DNA of 64,000 bases from the NCBI GenBank assembly GCA_017554745.1, contig JAFZHS010000013.1, positions 142,964 through 206,963 on the forward strand. The letters run 5' to 3'. This document shows positions 51,609-60,333 of the stretch, piece after piece (the first letter of the stretch is position 1; each line of letters starts with the position of its first letter). Made by a program: the position numbers and the translations under genes. The notes under the pieces are model-generated. The model did not search any database. It was not told the DNA's origin and saw only the letters and a list, made by a program, of their open reading frames with translations. The stretch comes from Clostridiales bacterium. GTDB lineage: Bacteria > Bacillota > Clostridia > Saccharofermentanales > Saccharofermentanaceae.

Positions 51609-52391
51609 ATGAATAATCCTGACAGAAGAAAACAGATCCTGGATATATTGGCTGAAGAGGGCGAGATCAATACGACCGTTCTTTCAACGAGGCTTGGCGT
51701 AACCGGAGCTACGATCAGAACTGATATCAGAGCTCTCGAAAGAGAAGGCGCCATCATCAGATTCCACGGCGGAATCAAGCTTCCTCACAAGATGTCATCT
51801 TACAGCGGCGAGAACTACATGGTCAGAGCCGTTACCCACGTTGATCTTAAGAATGCCATCGGCGCTAAGGCTGCAAGCCTTGTCGGCAGCGGCAATACAA
51901 TTTTCATGGATGCAAGCTCTACGACCTTTCATATGATTCCTTACCTCAAGAAGGTAAAGGACGTTACGGTCATTACGAACGGTATCCATACGGCCATGGA
52001 GCTCCAGAGAAACAGCAACTTCAAGTCGATCATTATCCTCGGAGGCATGTTAAGACCGCATTCGGGCGCTATTGAAGGACTTTCATCTAAAGAGATGATC
52101 GGAAGGCTTTCCGCAGAATTTTATTTCGTTTCGGGAAACGGCTTTTCAGCCGAGTCCGGACTTTCAGGTGATAATTTCTTCGAGCTTGAGCTCAAAAGGC
52201 TTTGCGCTGACCGTGCCAAGAAGATAGTTGCCCTTATCGATTCCACAAAGCTCGGTACAGATTCGGCTTCATCGTTCATTCCGGCAGACAGGATCGACTA
52301 TCTTGTCACAGATTCCGGTGCTTCTCCCGAGAGCGTAGCTCTTTGCCGCGCTAAGGGTATCGAAGTGCTTATCGGAGACGTAACGAACTGA
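51609..52391 (+). CDS. DeoR-family transcriptional regulator
   Basis: A 260-residue regulator with an N-terminal HTH (RRKQILDILAEEGEI, TVLSTRLGVTGATIRTDIRALEREG with the recognition helix in the middle; quoted parts only) and a DeoR sugar-phosphate-sensing domain (GNTIFMDASSTTFHMI, ITNGIHTAMEL, GGMLRPHSGAIEG, FVSGNGFSAESGLS). Such repressors respond to phosphorylated sugars. It has no ribosome-binding site and sits directly behind its promoter, so it is probably leaderless. It precedes an unusual SGNH-type protein and an AraC regulator on the same strand, suggesting control of a sugar-related function, but no transport or catabolic gene is adjacent. Confidence 0.9.
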   Translation: MNNPDRRKQILDILAEEGEINTTVLSTRLGVTGATIRTDIRALEREGAIIRFHGGIKLPHKMSSYSGENYMVRAVTHVDLKNAIGAKAASLVGSGNTIFMDASSTTFHMIPYLKKVKDVTVITNGIHTAMELQRNSNFKSIIILGGMLRPHSGAIEGLSSKEMIGRLSAEFYFVSGNGFSAESGLSGDNFFELELKRLCADRAKKIVALIDSTKLGTDSASSFIPADRIDYLVTDSGASPESVALCRAKGIEVLIGDVTN

Positions 52392-52446
52392 TCTGCGTTA
52401 ATTTTGCGCGAAAGATTCAAAATTTCTATTTATTTTTCTTTTAATG

Positions 52447-52452
52447 TATAAT
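52447..52452 (+). promoter_or_regulatory. Candidate -10 of the 752-aa gene
   Basis: TATAAT in an AT-rich leader 41 bases before the ATG. The -35 is weak (TTTCTA). Confidence 0.45.
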
Positions 52453-52493
52453 AATCGGATAGACCTATTCTCACTTTTGACGAGGAACGAAAG

Positions 52494-54752
52494 ATGCAGA
52501 TTAATCCGATCATTTTGCCCAGCTGGCTTACGAGCAAGTGCGTTTTCCAGCAGGGAGTAGAACTGAAGATTGAAGGAATAGCCGCTCCAAGCGCAACTGT
52601 TACGCTCGAGATAGTAAAAGACCCTACTGACGGCAGAAAGGTCAGTAAGCTCGATACCGATTACGGCGTAATCCTTAGCCGTGAAGCTACTACGACTTCC
52701 AAGGGCAGGTTCAGCTTTACGATCCCGCCTTACAAGGCATCCGGCGACGCATACACATTCACATTCAAGTGCCTTACGGACCAGACTGTGCTTACCGATA
52801 TCAGATGCGGTGACGTCTGGGTATTCTTAGGATCCGATTTCCTCTCGATCCCCATGAAGGAAGCCAATGCCACAAAGGCTCCTCTCAAGCGCAAGGTAAT
52901 GAATTACCTGAGATTCTTCTCGCCCTCAAGGTCAGGCCTTGAAGAAGGTGAGGAAGAGTATCCCGCAAAAGATAAGACGCACTACAAGAATGCCGAGTGG
53001 ATCAAGGTCACGGAGACAGACAAGCTCGCAGGTGTTTCATCTGCAGCATTCTCTTTCGCATACCGCTTGAGCGACCAGATCTCATATCCTGTAGGCGTAG
53101 TTGATCTCGCATATAACGATTCCACGATCTTAAACTGGATCGCACCTTTCGCAATGGACAGAGTAGAAGCCCTTAAAGACGTCGTTACCGACATGGGCCT
53201 TTATCTTGATGATGAAGCTTACGAGAGACTTCTCTGGATCGACAAGAGAAAGAAGAAGGTCGTTGAACTCAAGGAAGAATACAAGAAAACAGTAGAGACC
53301 GGAGATATCGACATCGGCATGCAGGATGAGCTTAAAGCTCTGCAGGGCGAAGATCCTGACGACATCAAGCCGCTTGATATCGATTTCCCGACTGCGGACG
53401 GAAGCTCACTTAACGAGACAAAGGGACACAAGGAGAATATCTCATTCTCTTCTGCAAGCCAGCTCGACTTCAACATGATTCCCGAGAAGAAGGTCAATCC
53501 CTATAAGCTCAGCGAGGAAGATGAGAAGAAGTTCATCAAGCTCAAGTACAGAATGTCCATCCTTTACAGGACCAAGCTCGTTCCTTTGAAGAATCTCGCG
53601 GTAAGAGGCTTCTGCTTCTCTCCTGATAAGGGTGAGCTCCAGTATGTGAGATATGACCTGTTCCTCATGGGCCTTCTTACTACACTTGCTGAAGTATTCG
53701 AGCCTAAGGAAGTTTTCGATGATTCGGTAATGCCCTCGATCCTTTTCGTAACAATGCATCCGAACGATGTTGACTTCGATAATCCTTACAGCGTTCTTGA
53801 GTTCAATGAGAACTTTACTGCATTTACAAAGATGCTCACAATGCCTTCCGGTATCGTAAGCATGCACGATATGCTCCTGCCTGATAAGACTATCAGCTTT
53901 ATCTTAGGTTTGAGACTTGCCACCATTGCTCTCGGCACACACTTCTCGCCGAAGATGAGCAAGTCATCACCTGAGCCTAACGATATCGAGATCGCAGGTA
54001 ACAAGAGGATCATAAGATTCAGCAATCTCAATTCCGGACTTAACAGCCAGGATGCCACAGGCGAGATCACCGGTTTTGCCATCGCAGGCGAAGACCGCAT
54101 CTTCTATCCCGCGCACGCTAAGAGCCTTTACGGAATGTGCGTAATGGTATGGAGAGATGATATCGAAGAGCCGCAGTCCATCACTTACGGCTTTACGCCT
54201 TTCCCGCATGACGCTACGCTCAAGAACGGTGAAGATCTGCCGATCCTGCCTTTCAGATTCGACAGGGATCCGGCATATTTTGCTCCCGACTTAAGCTTTA
54301 CTCACTGCGACAATCTGCAGTTTGTAGGAAAGAAAACACCTGATTCCGAGTTTGAGACGCTTGAGATCTACAGGACATTCAAGGGCAAGGGAATCATTTC
54401 CCAGGATAATATCCACAAGCTTACGGGCGGCGCTTCTTTGAGGATACGTTACGAGACAGACAAGTCTTTGTACGGATTCGAACCGTGCCTTGAGTACGCT
54501 TCGCTTTTCGCGCCCATCGAGATCTACGGAAGATCAAGGATCCAGCTGTCGATCTTCAATCCTGACCAGAAGAAGAAAAAGCTCATTGTAGAAGACTTCG
54601 GTGAGGCCGAGATCAAGCAGCAGCTCACATGGCAGACGATCACTCTTGATTATTCCGAGGACGGACCTATCAGACTCAACAGTCTCAGGATCTATATCGA
54701 AGACAAAGACCGTAACGGCGAGATCTATATCGACGCGATCAATTTTATCTGA
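52494..54752 (+). CDS. Sialate O-acetylesterase-like protein lacking the catalytic serine motif
   Basis: A 752-residue protein with no signal peptide. The order of segments follows SGNH-type sialate O-acetylesterases (SASA): an N-terminal beta domain (CVFQQGVELKIEGIAAPSATV, DGRKVS..SFTIPPYKASGDAYT), then RCGDVWVFLGSDFLS where active enzymes have GDVWxxSGQSNM, then YRLSDQISYPVGVVDLAYNDS and LNWIAPF, and later AVRGFCFSPDKGE where the enzymes have GVxWYQGESN. The nucleophile Ser of GQSNM is replaced (S114 belongs to GSDF, not to the aligned Ser), and the Asp-His block is also not evident. A jelly-roll-like domain closes the protein (about 600-752). I infer a non-catalytic carbohydrate-binding or regulatory protein. 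Alternative: a divergent esterase using another site. It lies between the DeoR and AraC genes. Confidence 0.6.
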   Translation: MQINPIILPSWLTSKCVFQQGVELKIEGIAAPSATVTLEIVKDPTDGRKVSKLDTDYGVILSREATTTSKGRFSFTIPPYKASGDAYTFTFKCLTDQTVLTDIRCGDVWVFLGSDFLSIPMKEANATKAPLKRKVMNYLRFFSPSRSGLEEGEEEYPAKDKTHYKNAEWIKVTETDKLAGVSSAAFSFAYRLSDQISYPVGVVDLAYNDSTILNWIAPFAMDRVEALKDVVTDMGLYLDDEAYERLLWIDKRKKKVVELKEEYKKTVETGDIDIGMQDELKALQGEDPDDIKPLDIDFPTADGSSLNETKGHKENISFSSASQLDFNMIPEKKVNPYKLSEEDEKKFIKLKYRMSILYRTKLVPLKNLAVRGFCFSPDKGELQYVRYDLFLMGLLTTLAEVFEPKEVFDDSVMPSILFVTMHPNDVDFDNPYSVLEFNENFTAFTKMLTMPSGIVSMHDMLLPDKTISFILGLRLATIALGTHFSPKMSKSSPEPNDIEIAGNKRIIRFSNLNSGLNSQDATGEITGFAIAGEDRIFYPAHAKSLYGMCVMVWRDDIEEPQSITYGFTPFPHDATLKNGEDLPILPFRFDRDPAYFAPDLSFTHCDNLQFVGKKTPDSEFETLEIYRTFKGKGIISQDNIHKLTGGASLRIRYETDKSLYGFEPCLEYASLFAPIEIYGRSRIQLSIFNPDQKKKKLIVEDFGEAEIKQQLTWQTITLDYSEDGPIRLNSLRIYIEDKDRNGEIYIDAINFI

Positions 54753-54767
54753 AAAGAGGGCAAGCAA

Positions 54768-55763
54768 ATGGCAAACAAGCTTCTTTCTGCTATCGAGGAT
54801 GACGTCTTCTTATCTGAGGGCTCGGTGCCGATCGTTATCGAAGGCTTAGAGCATTCATACGACAAAGAAGACTTTTTACCTGAAGAGAGCATGCATAATT
54901 CGCATGAGCTTCTCTGTGTTCGCGAAGGCAAGATCGAGGCTGTGATCGGAGGTGAGACGATCCAGCTCACCAAGGGTTCAGTAGTCGTTATCAGACCTCT
55001 TGTAAGACACAAGCTCATGATCAAGAGCGAGAAGGCCGATATGCTTAATCTGTATTTCGGATTCGTTCACGATACGTCTGATCTCAAGCTCACTAAAGAG
55101 TCAGGCAGTTCATCCAAGAACAAAGAGCCTAAGAATAAGAACGCAGGCCCTTCAGTATCCATTCCCGGATCGCTCGCGAAAATAACACTTGAGAGCTTCC
55201 TGAAATTTGCAGACCTCGGTATCACCGAAGATAACGAGATGGTAAGGCTTCCGTTCTTCGTCATAAAGGGAAGCGAGAAAAAGGAGATCAACGAACTCGC
55301 AGAGCGCATCGTTTCAGAGCATTCTGACAACCGTTATGCAAAGGATCTCATGGTCCATACGCTTACGGTAGAACTCATGATCATACTCTCCAGGGCTTTG
55401 AGAAGCGAATGGGAAGAGAGTTTGAGCGTTAAGAACGGCAAGGCTAAAGAGCTTGTCGCGATCGCAAAGCAGTATATGGATGAGAATTTCGACCAGGGAA
55501 TCACGGTATCTGAAGCGGCTGCTTATGTTTACTTAAGCCAGGGATATTTTACCCGCGCGTTCAGGGACGAGACCGGAATAAGCCCGATGAACTATCTGAT
55601 GAAGAAGAGGATAGAAAAGGCCTGCAAGCTCCTGCAGAACAACGAGATAAAGGTCTCCGCCATTTCTCTGCAGTCCGGCTTCTCATCACCCCAGAGATTT
55701 AATGTTGCTTTCAGAAAACAGATGGGCATGACACCCATGGAATACAGGAAGAAATACCTTTGA
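54768..55763 (+). CDS. AraC-family transcriptional regulator
   Basis: A 331-residue AraC protein. An N-terminal cupin-like domain (HELLCVREGKIEAVIGGETIQLTKGSVVVI region) is expected to bind a small ligand; a Ser/Lys-rich linker follows (about 110-130). The C-terminal 100 residues form the two-HTH AraC domain with ITVSEAAAYVYLSQGYFTRAFRDETGISP and SAISLQSGFSSPQRFNVAFRKQMGMTPMEY (quoted in parts here: YLSQGYFTRAF and GFSSPQRFNVAF). It probably controls its own neighbourhood. AGAGGG is 8 bases before the ATG and the gap to the pseudo-esterase gene is 15 bases, so the two form one operon, possibly with the folate genes 23 bases later. Confidence 0.9.
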   Translation: MANKLLSAIEDDVFLSEGSVPIVIEGLEHSYDKEDFLPEESMHNSHELLCVREGKIEAVIGGETIQLTKGSVVVIRPLVRHKLMIKSEKADMLNLYFGFVHDTSDLKLTKESGSSSKNKEPKNKNAGPSVSIPGSLAKITLESFLKFADLGITEDNEMVRLPFFVIKGSEKKEINELAERIVSEHSDNRYAKDLMVHTLTVELMIILSRALRSEWEESLSVKNGKAKELVAIAKQYMDENFDQGITVSEAAAYVYLSQGYFTRAFRDETGISPMNYLMKKRIEKACKLLQNNEIKVSAISLQSGFSSPQRFNVAFRKQMGMTPMEYRKKYL

Positions 55764-55786
55764 TATCAAGGGATAAGGAGAGATAA

Positions 55787-56410
55787 ATGTACGATTACGA
55801 ACATGACAATTCAATCCCGGAGGAGAGCCGCCAGAATATGGATCTCCCGAAGATCGAGAATGCCGTAAGGGATATTCTTGAAGCTATCGGAGAAGATCCT
55901 GACAGGGAAGGCCTTCAGGAGACTCCGCAAAGAGTCGCAAGAATGTATGCAGAGGTTTTTGCAGGTCTTCACAGGGATATCAATAAGGACATCAAGGTCT
56001 TCCACGGTGAAGGCAATGACGAGATGATCCTCATTGGCGATATCCCGTTCTATTCGATGTGCGAACATCACCTTCTGCCTTTCCACGGCAAGGCGCATGT
56101 CGTTTATATCCCCAGAGACGGTAAGATCTTCGGCCTTTCCAAGGTCGCAAGAATTGTAGATACACTCTCAAGAAAGCCCCAGCTCCAGGAAAAGCTCACT
56201 TCCGAGATCGCTGACGCCATCGAGAAGGCCGTTGATGCGAGATCGGTATGTGTTGTCCTTGAAGCAGAGCATCTCTGTATGACCATGAGAGGCATCAGAA
56301 AGCCGGGTTCAAAGACCGTTACTTCCGCAATGAGAGGCGGCTGCAGATCTGATATCAGGACAAGAAATGAAGCTCTTGCGCTTATCAACAGACAACGTTC
56401 GGGAGTTTAA
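55787..56410 (+). CDS. folE: GTP cyclohydrolase I
   Basis: A 207-residue FolE that converts GTP to 7,8-dihydroneopterin triphosphate, the first step of folate synthesis. Recognised blocks are [39 protein letters not shown] (zinc Cys and His ligands), LSKVARIVD and [27 protein letters not shown], with the second zinc Cys in EHLCM; quoted strings are only the key parts. It forms a decamer. The ATG follows AAGGAGAG 6 bases upstream. It heads a folE-folP-folBK cluster; the folP frame begins inside its end, though its ATG is after the folE stop. Confidence 0.96.
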   Translation: MYDYEHDNSIPEESRQNMDLPKIENAVRDILEAIGEDPDREGLQETPQRVARMYAEVFAGLHRDINKDIKVFHGEGNDEMILIGDIPFYSMCEHHLLPFHGKAHVVYIPRDGKIFGLSKVARIVDTLSRKPQLQEKLTSEIADAIEKAVDARSVCVVLEAEHLCMTMRGIRKPGSKTVTSAMRGGCRSDIRTRNEALALINRQRSGV

Positions 56411-56420
56411 GAGAGACAGA

Positions 56421-57302
56421 ATGATCAAAGCAAGCGACGGAAGATTTACGGGAATATTTAAGTGCGGCAACCGCACTCTTGAGTTCGGCAGAAAGACGCT
56501 CATCATGGGTATTTTAAACCTTACGCCGGATTCTTTTTCAGACGGCGGAAGATATACGAATGTTGACGCTGCAGTTGACCAGTGCGCAAGAATGATCAGC
56601 GAAGGAGCAGACTGTATCGACATCGGTGCCGAATCAACTGGTCCCAAGGCTGTTCCGATCTCGGTAGAAGAAGAACTTGAAAGGCTCATGCCTTCACTTA
56701 CCGCAATAAGAAACAGGTTCGATATCCCGCTTTCAATAGACACATATAAGTCAGAGACCGCTGCACAGGCGATTTCCGCAGGCGCTGACATCATCAACGA
56801 TGTTAACGGCTTTTTAGTAGATCCCAACATGGCTAAGGTTGTTGCTGACAGCGGCGCCGGCGCGATCCTGATGTTCAACTGCAGGACCAGGGGAGACGAT
56901 TTCCCGGCTTTTGAACCTATCAGCAGACGCTGTGTAAGAGAGCTCACTGAGAGCATTGAGACCGCCAGGAAAGCAGGCATGTCCGATAACATGATCATGA
57001 CTGATCCCGGTATCGGTTTCGGAACTACAAGAGCACAGGACGCCGAACTCACATGCTCGCTTTTATCACTCGGCATGCAGGGAAAGCACCCTGTCCTTTA
57101 TGCAGCTTCGAGAAAGCGTTATGCAAGGATCTTTGCAGGCGGCGACCAGGCAACTGAAGCACAGCTCGATTATGCTACTGCAGGCCTTTCGTTTACAGCG
57201 GCATCAGTCGGCGCTTCGATCGTAAGAGTACATAATGTAGCCGCTTCGAGACTGGCTCTTAACACCTTTGACGAGTCGTTCTACGCATTCGCGAATATTT
57301 GA
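56421..57302 (+). CDS. folP: Dihydropteroate synthase
   Basis: A 293-residue TIM-barrel enzyme joining 6-hydroxymethyl-dihydropterin pyrophosphate to p-aminobenzoate; it is the target of sulfonamides. Hallmarks are IMGILNLTPDSFSDGG (pterin/pABA loop 1), DIGAESTGPKAVPIS (usual GGESTRPGA, here altered to GAESTGP), SIDTYKSETA, INDVNGF and the C-terminal VRVHNVAAS with Arg/His. The ATG ten bases after folE was chosen as the start; a frame open further upstream overlaps folE and would add an unrelated 18 residues. It is followed directly by folBK. The GESTRP variant is of interest because this loop contacts the substrate. Confidence 0.93.
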   Translation: MIKASDGRFTGIFKCGNRTLEFGRKTLIMGILNLTPDSFSDGGRYTNVDAAVDQCARMISEGADCIDIGAESTGPKAVPISVEEELERLMPSLTAIRNRFDIPLSIDTYKSETAAQAISAGADIINDVNGFLVDPNMAKVVADSGAGAILMFNCRTRGDDFPAFEPISRRCVRELTESIETARKAGMSDNMIMTDPGIGFGTTRAQDAELTCSLLSLGMQGKHPVLYAASRKRYARIFAGGDQATEAQLDYATAGLSFTAASVGASIVRVHNVAASRLALNTFDESFYAFANI

Positions 57303-57322
57303 TTTTCGAAAGGATAACGGCA

Positions 57323-58135
57323 TTGGATAAGATAACGCTCTCGAAAATGGAATTTGAAGGACATACCGGCTGCTTTGACTTTGAGAAGAAGGACGGTCAG
57401 AAGTTCATTGTCTCTTTGGATATCTGTCTGGACAGAATAAAGGGATGCTATACAGATGAGCTTTCTGACACCGTTGATTACGCGAAGATCTACGATATCA
57501 CGAAGGATATAGTCACTTCAGACAAGGGCAATCTCATCGAAAGCCTCGCGCAGAAGATATCCGACGGTGTCCTTAATGCCGACGGCAGGATTGAGACCGT
57601 CACAGTTACCGTATCCAAGCCCGAAGCTCCCATAAAGGGTATTTTCGAGACTATGGAAGTCACGGTAACCAGGAGACGCAAGGAGTTTGTTATCCTCTCT
57701 TTGGGCAGCAATCTGGGTGACAGGGAAGCTAATATCCTCGCAGCGGAAGAAGCTTTAAAAGCTTTGCCAGGCGTAGAGGGATTTAAGACTGCTTCGATCT
57801 ACGAGACAGAGCCCGTGGGACTTGAAGACCAGCCGTATTTCCTCAACACATGTGCAGGCTTTTATACCGATATTGATCCTTTTGAGCTGCTCGACAAGAT
57901 CCATGTTATCGAGAGCAAGCTCCTGAGGACAAGAGAGATACACTGGGGCCCGAGAACGATCGATATAGACATCATATTCTACGGGGACAGAGTAATAATG
58001 AAGCCCGAGCTTACGGTGCCTCATCCGAGATGGAATCTCAGATCGTTTGTCACCGTACCTTTGAGGGAACTTAAAGATGTGGGACAAGATCATCCTGATG
58101 ACAAGGAAGTGTCCTTATATCGGAAGCGCGGATAA
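57323..58135 (+). CDS. folK: Bifunctional dihydroneopterin aldolase / HPPK (FolB-FolK)
   Basis: A 270-residue fusion. Residues 1-118 are FolB (MDKITLSKMEFEGHTGCF, QKFIVSLDICLD, IESLAQKISDGVL, VSKPEAPIKG), converting dihydroneopterin to 6-hydroxymethyl-dihydropterin. The usual YHG before the catalytic Glu is HTG here. Residues about 122-270 are FolK (ILSLGSNLGDREANI, TASIYETEPVG, FLNTCAGF, RTREIHWGPRTIDIDII and VPHPRWNLRSFV with the metal- and ATP-binding residues), adding pyrophosphate from ATP. The start is TTG: AAAGGA lies 8 bases upstream and the family N terminus MDKI begins there. A longer frame from a TTG overlapping folP is less likely. FolBK fusions are known in Firmicutes. Confidence 0.92.
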   Translation: MDKITLSKMEFEGHTGCFDFEKKDGQKFIVSLDICLDRIKGCYTDELSDTVDYAKIYDITKDIVTSDKGNLIESLAQKISDGVLNADGRIETVTVTVSKPEAPIKGIFETMEVTVTRRRKEFVILSLGSNLGDREANILAAEEALKALPGVEGFKTASIYETEPVGLEDQPYFLNTCAGFYTDIDPFELLDKIHVIESKLLRTREIHWGPRTIDIDIIFYGDRVIMKPELTVPHPRWNLRSFVTVPLRELKDVGQDHPDDKEVSLYRKRG

Positions 58136-58164
58136 TTGAGTTATCAGATATCACAGTTTATAAT
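58136..58164 (+). promoter_or_regulatory. Promoter upstream of the disordered-protein gene and tmk-holB-ricT
   Basis: TTGAGT (58136-58141), 17-base spacer, TATAAT (58159-58164), beginning right after the folBK stop. It should drive the disordered protein, tmk, holB and ricT. Confidence 0.78.
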
Positions 58165-58196
58165 TAGGCACGTCATTTAGAAAGATGGAGGAATTT

Positions 58197-58700
58197 ATGT
58201 CAGAAAACAATCCGGGCGCAGCAGTACCGCAGTCAGACAATCGTGGTAACGAGCAGAATAAAGAGAAGCGCCAGAGGTTCGATCCCGCAAAGCAGGAAGG
58301 ACGTAAGAACAACTATAACCGCAACCGCAGAAGAAGAAATAACGGTCAAAGACAGGGCGGAAACGATAACAATAAGCGTGCTGACAACGCCGAGATCCAG
58401 GCTGAGGGCGGCAATAAGAACCAGGGCCGCAACAGACAGGGCGGCCGTGACCAGAATAAGAAGTTCAACCGCGACCAGAACCAGCAGGGCGAGAACAGGA
58501 ACGAGAGCAGGAATGAGAACAGAAAGCAGTTCAATTCCGAGCGCAGATCCAAGAATAAGCGCCCGAGAGAGATAGATGCCGAGGTCGCAAAGAATGTTAA
58601 GAAGGTCGAGACCATCGACGACATCAGAAGCGATAACGCTAGAATTACCAAGGAAATATATCTTGAGATAGCATCTCTCAAGAATATTAATCTCAACTGA
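58197..58700 (+). CDS. Disordered Asn/Arg/Gln/Lys-rich protein of unknown function
   Basis: A 167-residue protein, almost all of it low complexity. Residues 1-120 are rich in N, R, Q, K, G and E with RNRRRRNN and QGGRDQNKKFN-type units; residues about 125-167 form a more regular helical end with VAKNVKKVETIDDIRSDNARITKEIYLEIASLKNINL (quoted in part: ETIDDIRSDNARITKEI). The composition suggests an RNA-binding or condensate-forming protein; this is inference. It starts MSENNPG, as does the CPBP protease at 6905. The ATG preceded by GGAGG (5 bases) was chosen over an ATG four codons earlier that overlaps that site. Its TGA overlaps the tmk ATG, so it is coupled to DNA-precursor synthesis genes. 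Confidence 0.7.
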   Translation: MSENNPGAAVPQSDNRGNEQNKEKRQRFDPAKQEGRKNNYNRNRRRRNNGQRQGGNDNNKRADNAEIQAEGGNKNQGRNRQGGRDQNKKFNRDQNQQGENRNESRNENRKQFNSERRSKNKRPREIDAEVAKNVKKVETIDDIRSDNARITKEIYLEIASLKNINLN

Positions 58701-59323
58701 TGATGAAGGGCATATTCATTACTTTTGAAGGTATCGACGGGTGCGGCAAGAGCACCCAGTGCGAACTTCTCAAAAATTACCTTGAATCAAACGGCAAGGA
58801 CTTTCTTTTTGTAAGAGAGCCGGGCGGCACCGAGATAGGCGAGCGCATCAGGGAGATCCTTCTTGATAAGAAGAATTCCCGGATGACTGCAAGGACCGAG
58901 CTTCTCTTATTCGAGGCTGCCAGGGCGCAGATCACGGATGAAGTCATCAAGCCCGCATTGGAAGAAGGAAAGATCGTTCTCTGTGACAGATTTTTTGACT
59001 CATCTTCTGCTTATCAGGGAATGGCCAGAGGTATGGGCATGGACTTTGTCGGAAGCCTCAATATGGCTGCGACAGGCGGCCTTAAGCCGGATATCACTTT
59101 CTTCTTTGACATCACAGCCGAAGCGGCTTTTGAAAGAAGAGGCAAGAGAGGCGAAGCTTCCGACCGCATCGAGCTTGCCGGCTTGAAGTTCCAGGAAGAT
59201 GTAAGAAAAGGTTATCTTGAACTTGCGAAGAATTCAGACGGACGCATCGTTACGATCGATGCTGCAAAAGGCATCGATGAGATCTTCGCGCAGATATTAG
59301 AGACGTTGGAAGGAAAGATCTGA
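58700..59323 (+). CDS. tmk: Thymidylate kinase
   Basis: A 207-residue P-loop kinase that phosphorylates dTMP to dTDP. The P-loop FEGIDGCGKST, REPGGTEIGERI, the DRFFDSSSAYQGMARG segment with the conserved DR and the LID region RGKRGEASDRIE are all present. The start is ambiguous by one codon: ATG at 58700 overlaps the preceding stop (TGATG) and is followed by a second ATG. It ends with a TGA overlapping the holB ATG, so tmk, holB and ricT are translationally coupled, a common clostridial order. Confidence 0.96.
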   Translation: MMKGIFITFEGIDGCGKSTQCELLKNYLESNGKDFLFVREPGGTEIGERIREILLDKKNSRMTARTELLLFEAARAQITDEVIKPALEEGKIVLCDRFFDSSSAYQGMARGMGMDFVGSLNMAATGGLKPDITFFFDITAEAAFERRGKRGEASDRIELAGLKFQEDVRKGYLELAKNSDGRIVTIDAAKGIDEIFAQILETLEGKI

Positions 59324-60333
59324 TGGCTTTCTCAAGCATAACGGGTCAGAAGCAGATAAAGATGAGATTAGCTGCTGAAGCGCAGAGGCGCGGCAGCGGT
59401 GCTTATATGCTCTCCGGTCCCGTGGGCTCGGGAAAAAGGCTTATAGCTGAAGAGTTTGCCAAGGCACTTATGTGTCCTGATGCCGGATCTGACGGTGCAT
59501 GCGGAGTATGCAGCAACTGTAAGTATTTCGATAACTTCACAACGCCTGACGTTACGAGGGTCTATGAGCCTTCGGACACAAAGAATGTCAAGGTGGATTT
59601 CATCAAAGACCACGTTGTGGCAGAGTCTTACTTAAAGCCCCAGTTCGCAAGGACAAAGACATTTATCATCGACTTTGATTATCTGGGAGTTGAGAGCCAG
59701 AATGCTCTGCTTAAGTCTTTGGAAGAGCCGAGAAAGGATGTCGTATTCATCCTCACGAGCTCCAATACCGACCAGGTGCTTGATACCGTAATGTCCAGAG
59801 TTACGGAGATAAAGCTTGATCCCTACAGCGAAGAAGAGTTAGAAGAGATAGTAAAGGCCAATTGCCCCGATCTTGACGACGCGAAGATCAAGAGCGCGGT
59901 ATATAACAGCGGAAGGATCCCCGGTAAGGCAATAAGCCTTGCGATGGAAGATTCCGGAGTAAGCTTAAGACACGAGATAAACAGCATCATGATCGCTATG
60001 CCTACAAGCTCATATATCGATGTGCTCGAGGACTTTGTCGATGTGCTGACCGGTTTTAAGGATGACAGCAAGATCGTGGCTTCAGCGATCCTGTTATTCT
60101 TAGATGACGCGGCAAGACTTATCAATTATCCGGACTGCCGCAAGATCAACAACGAACTTGACCGCGAGGCGATAGAGACTTTCGTTGCCTCCAACAAACA
60201 TATAACAACACTTAAACTCGGAAGATGCACAGAAGCAGTGAATACTTTCTTAAGAGCACTGGAAGTTAATAGCAACTTTGATTCCTCAGCTTCTGCCATG
60301 CTTCTCCGGATACATGAGGAGCTCAAGAAATGA
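59323..60333 (+). CDS. holB: DNA polymerase III delta' subunit
   Basis: A 336-residue clamp-loader subunit. The AAA+ domain has a P-loop-like SGPVGSGKRL, with Arg instead of Thr/Ser, so ATP binding is doubtful, as in several delta' proteins. The zinc module is CGVCSNC (first Cys pairs visible in the DGACGVCSNCKYF segment), followed by VDFIKDHVV, DYLGVESQNALLKSLEEP and FILTSSNTDQVLDTVMSRV (Sensor 1 / SRC-like region without the Cys). The C-terminal helical collar is present. It works with tau/gamma and delta to load the beta clamp. The start overlaps tmk and the end overlaps ricT. Confidence 0.92.
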   Translation: MAFSSITGQKQIKMRLAAEAQRRGSGAYMLSGPVGSGKRLIAEEFAKALMCPDAGSDGACGVCSNCKYFDNFTTPDVTRVYEPSDTKNVKVDFIKDHVVAESYLKPQFARTKTFIIDFDYLGVESQNALLKSLEEPRKDVVFILTSSNTDQVLDTVMSRVTEIKLDPYSEEELEEIVKANCPDLDDAKIKSAVYNSGRIPGKAISLAMEDSGVSLRHEINSIMIAMPTSSYIDVLEDFVDVLTGFKDDSKIVASAILLFLDDAARLINYPDCRKINNELDREAIETFVASNKHITTLKLGRCTEAVNTFLRALEVNSNFDSSASAMLLRIHEELKK

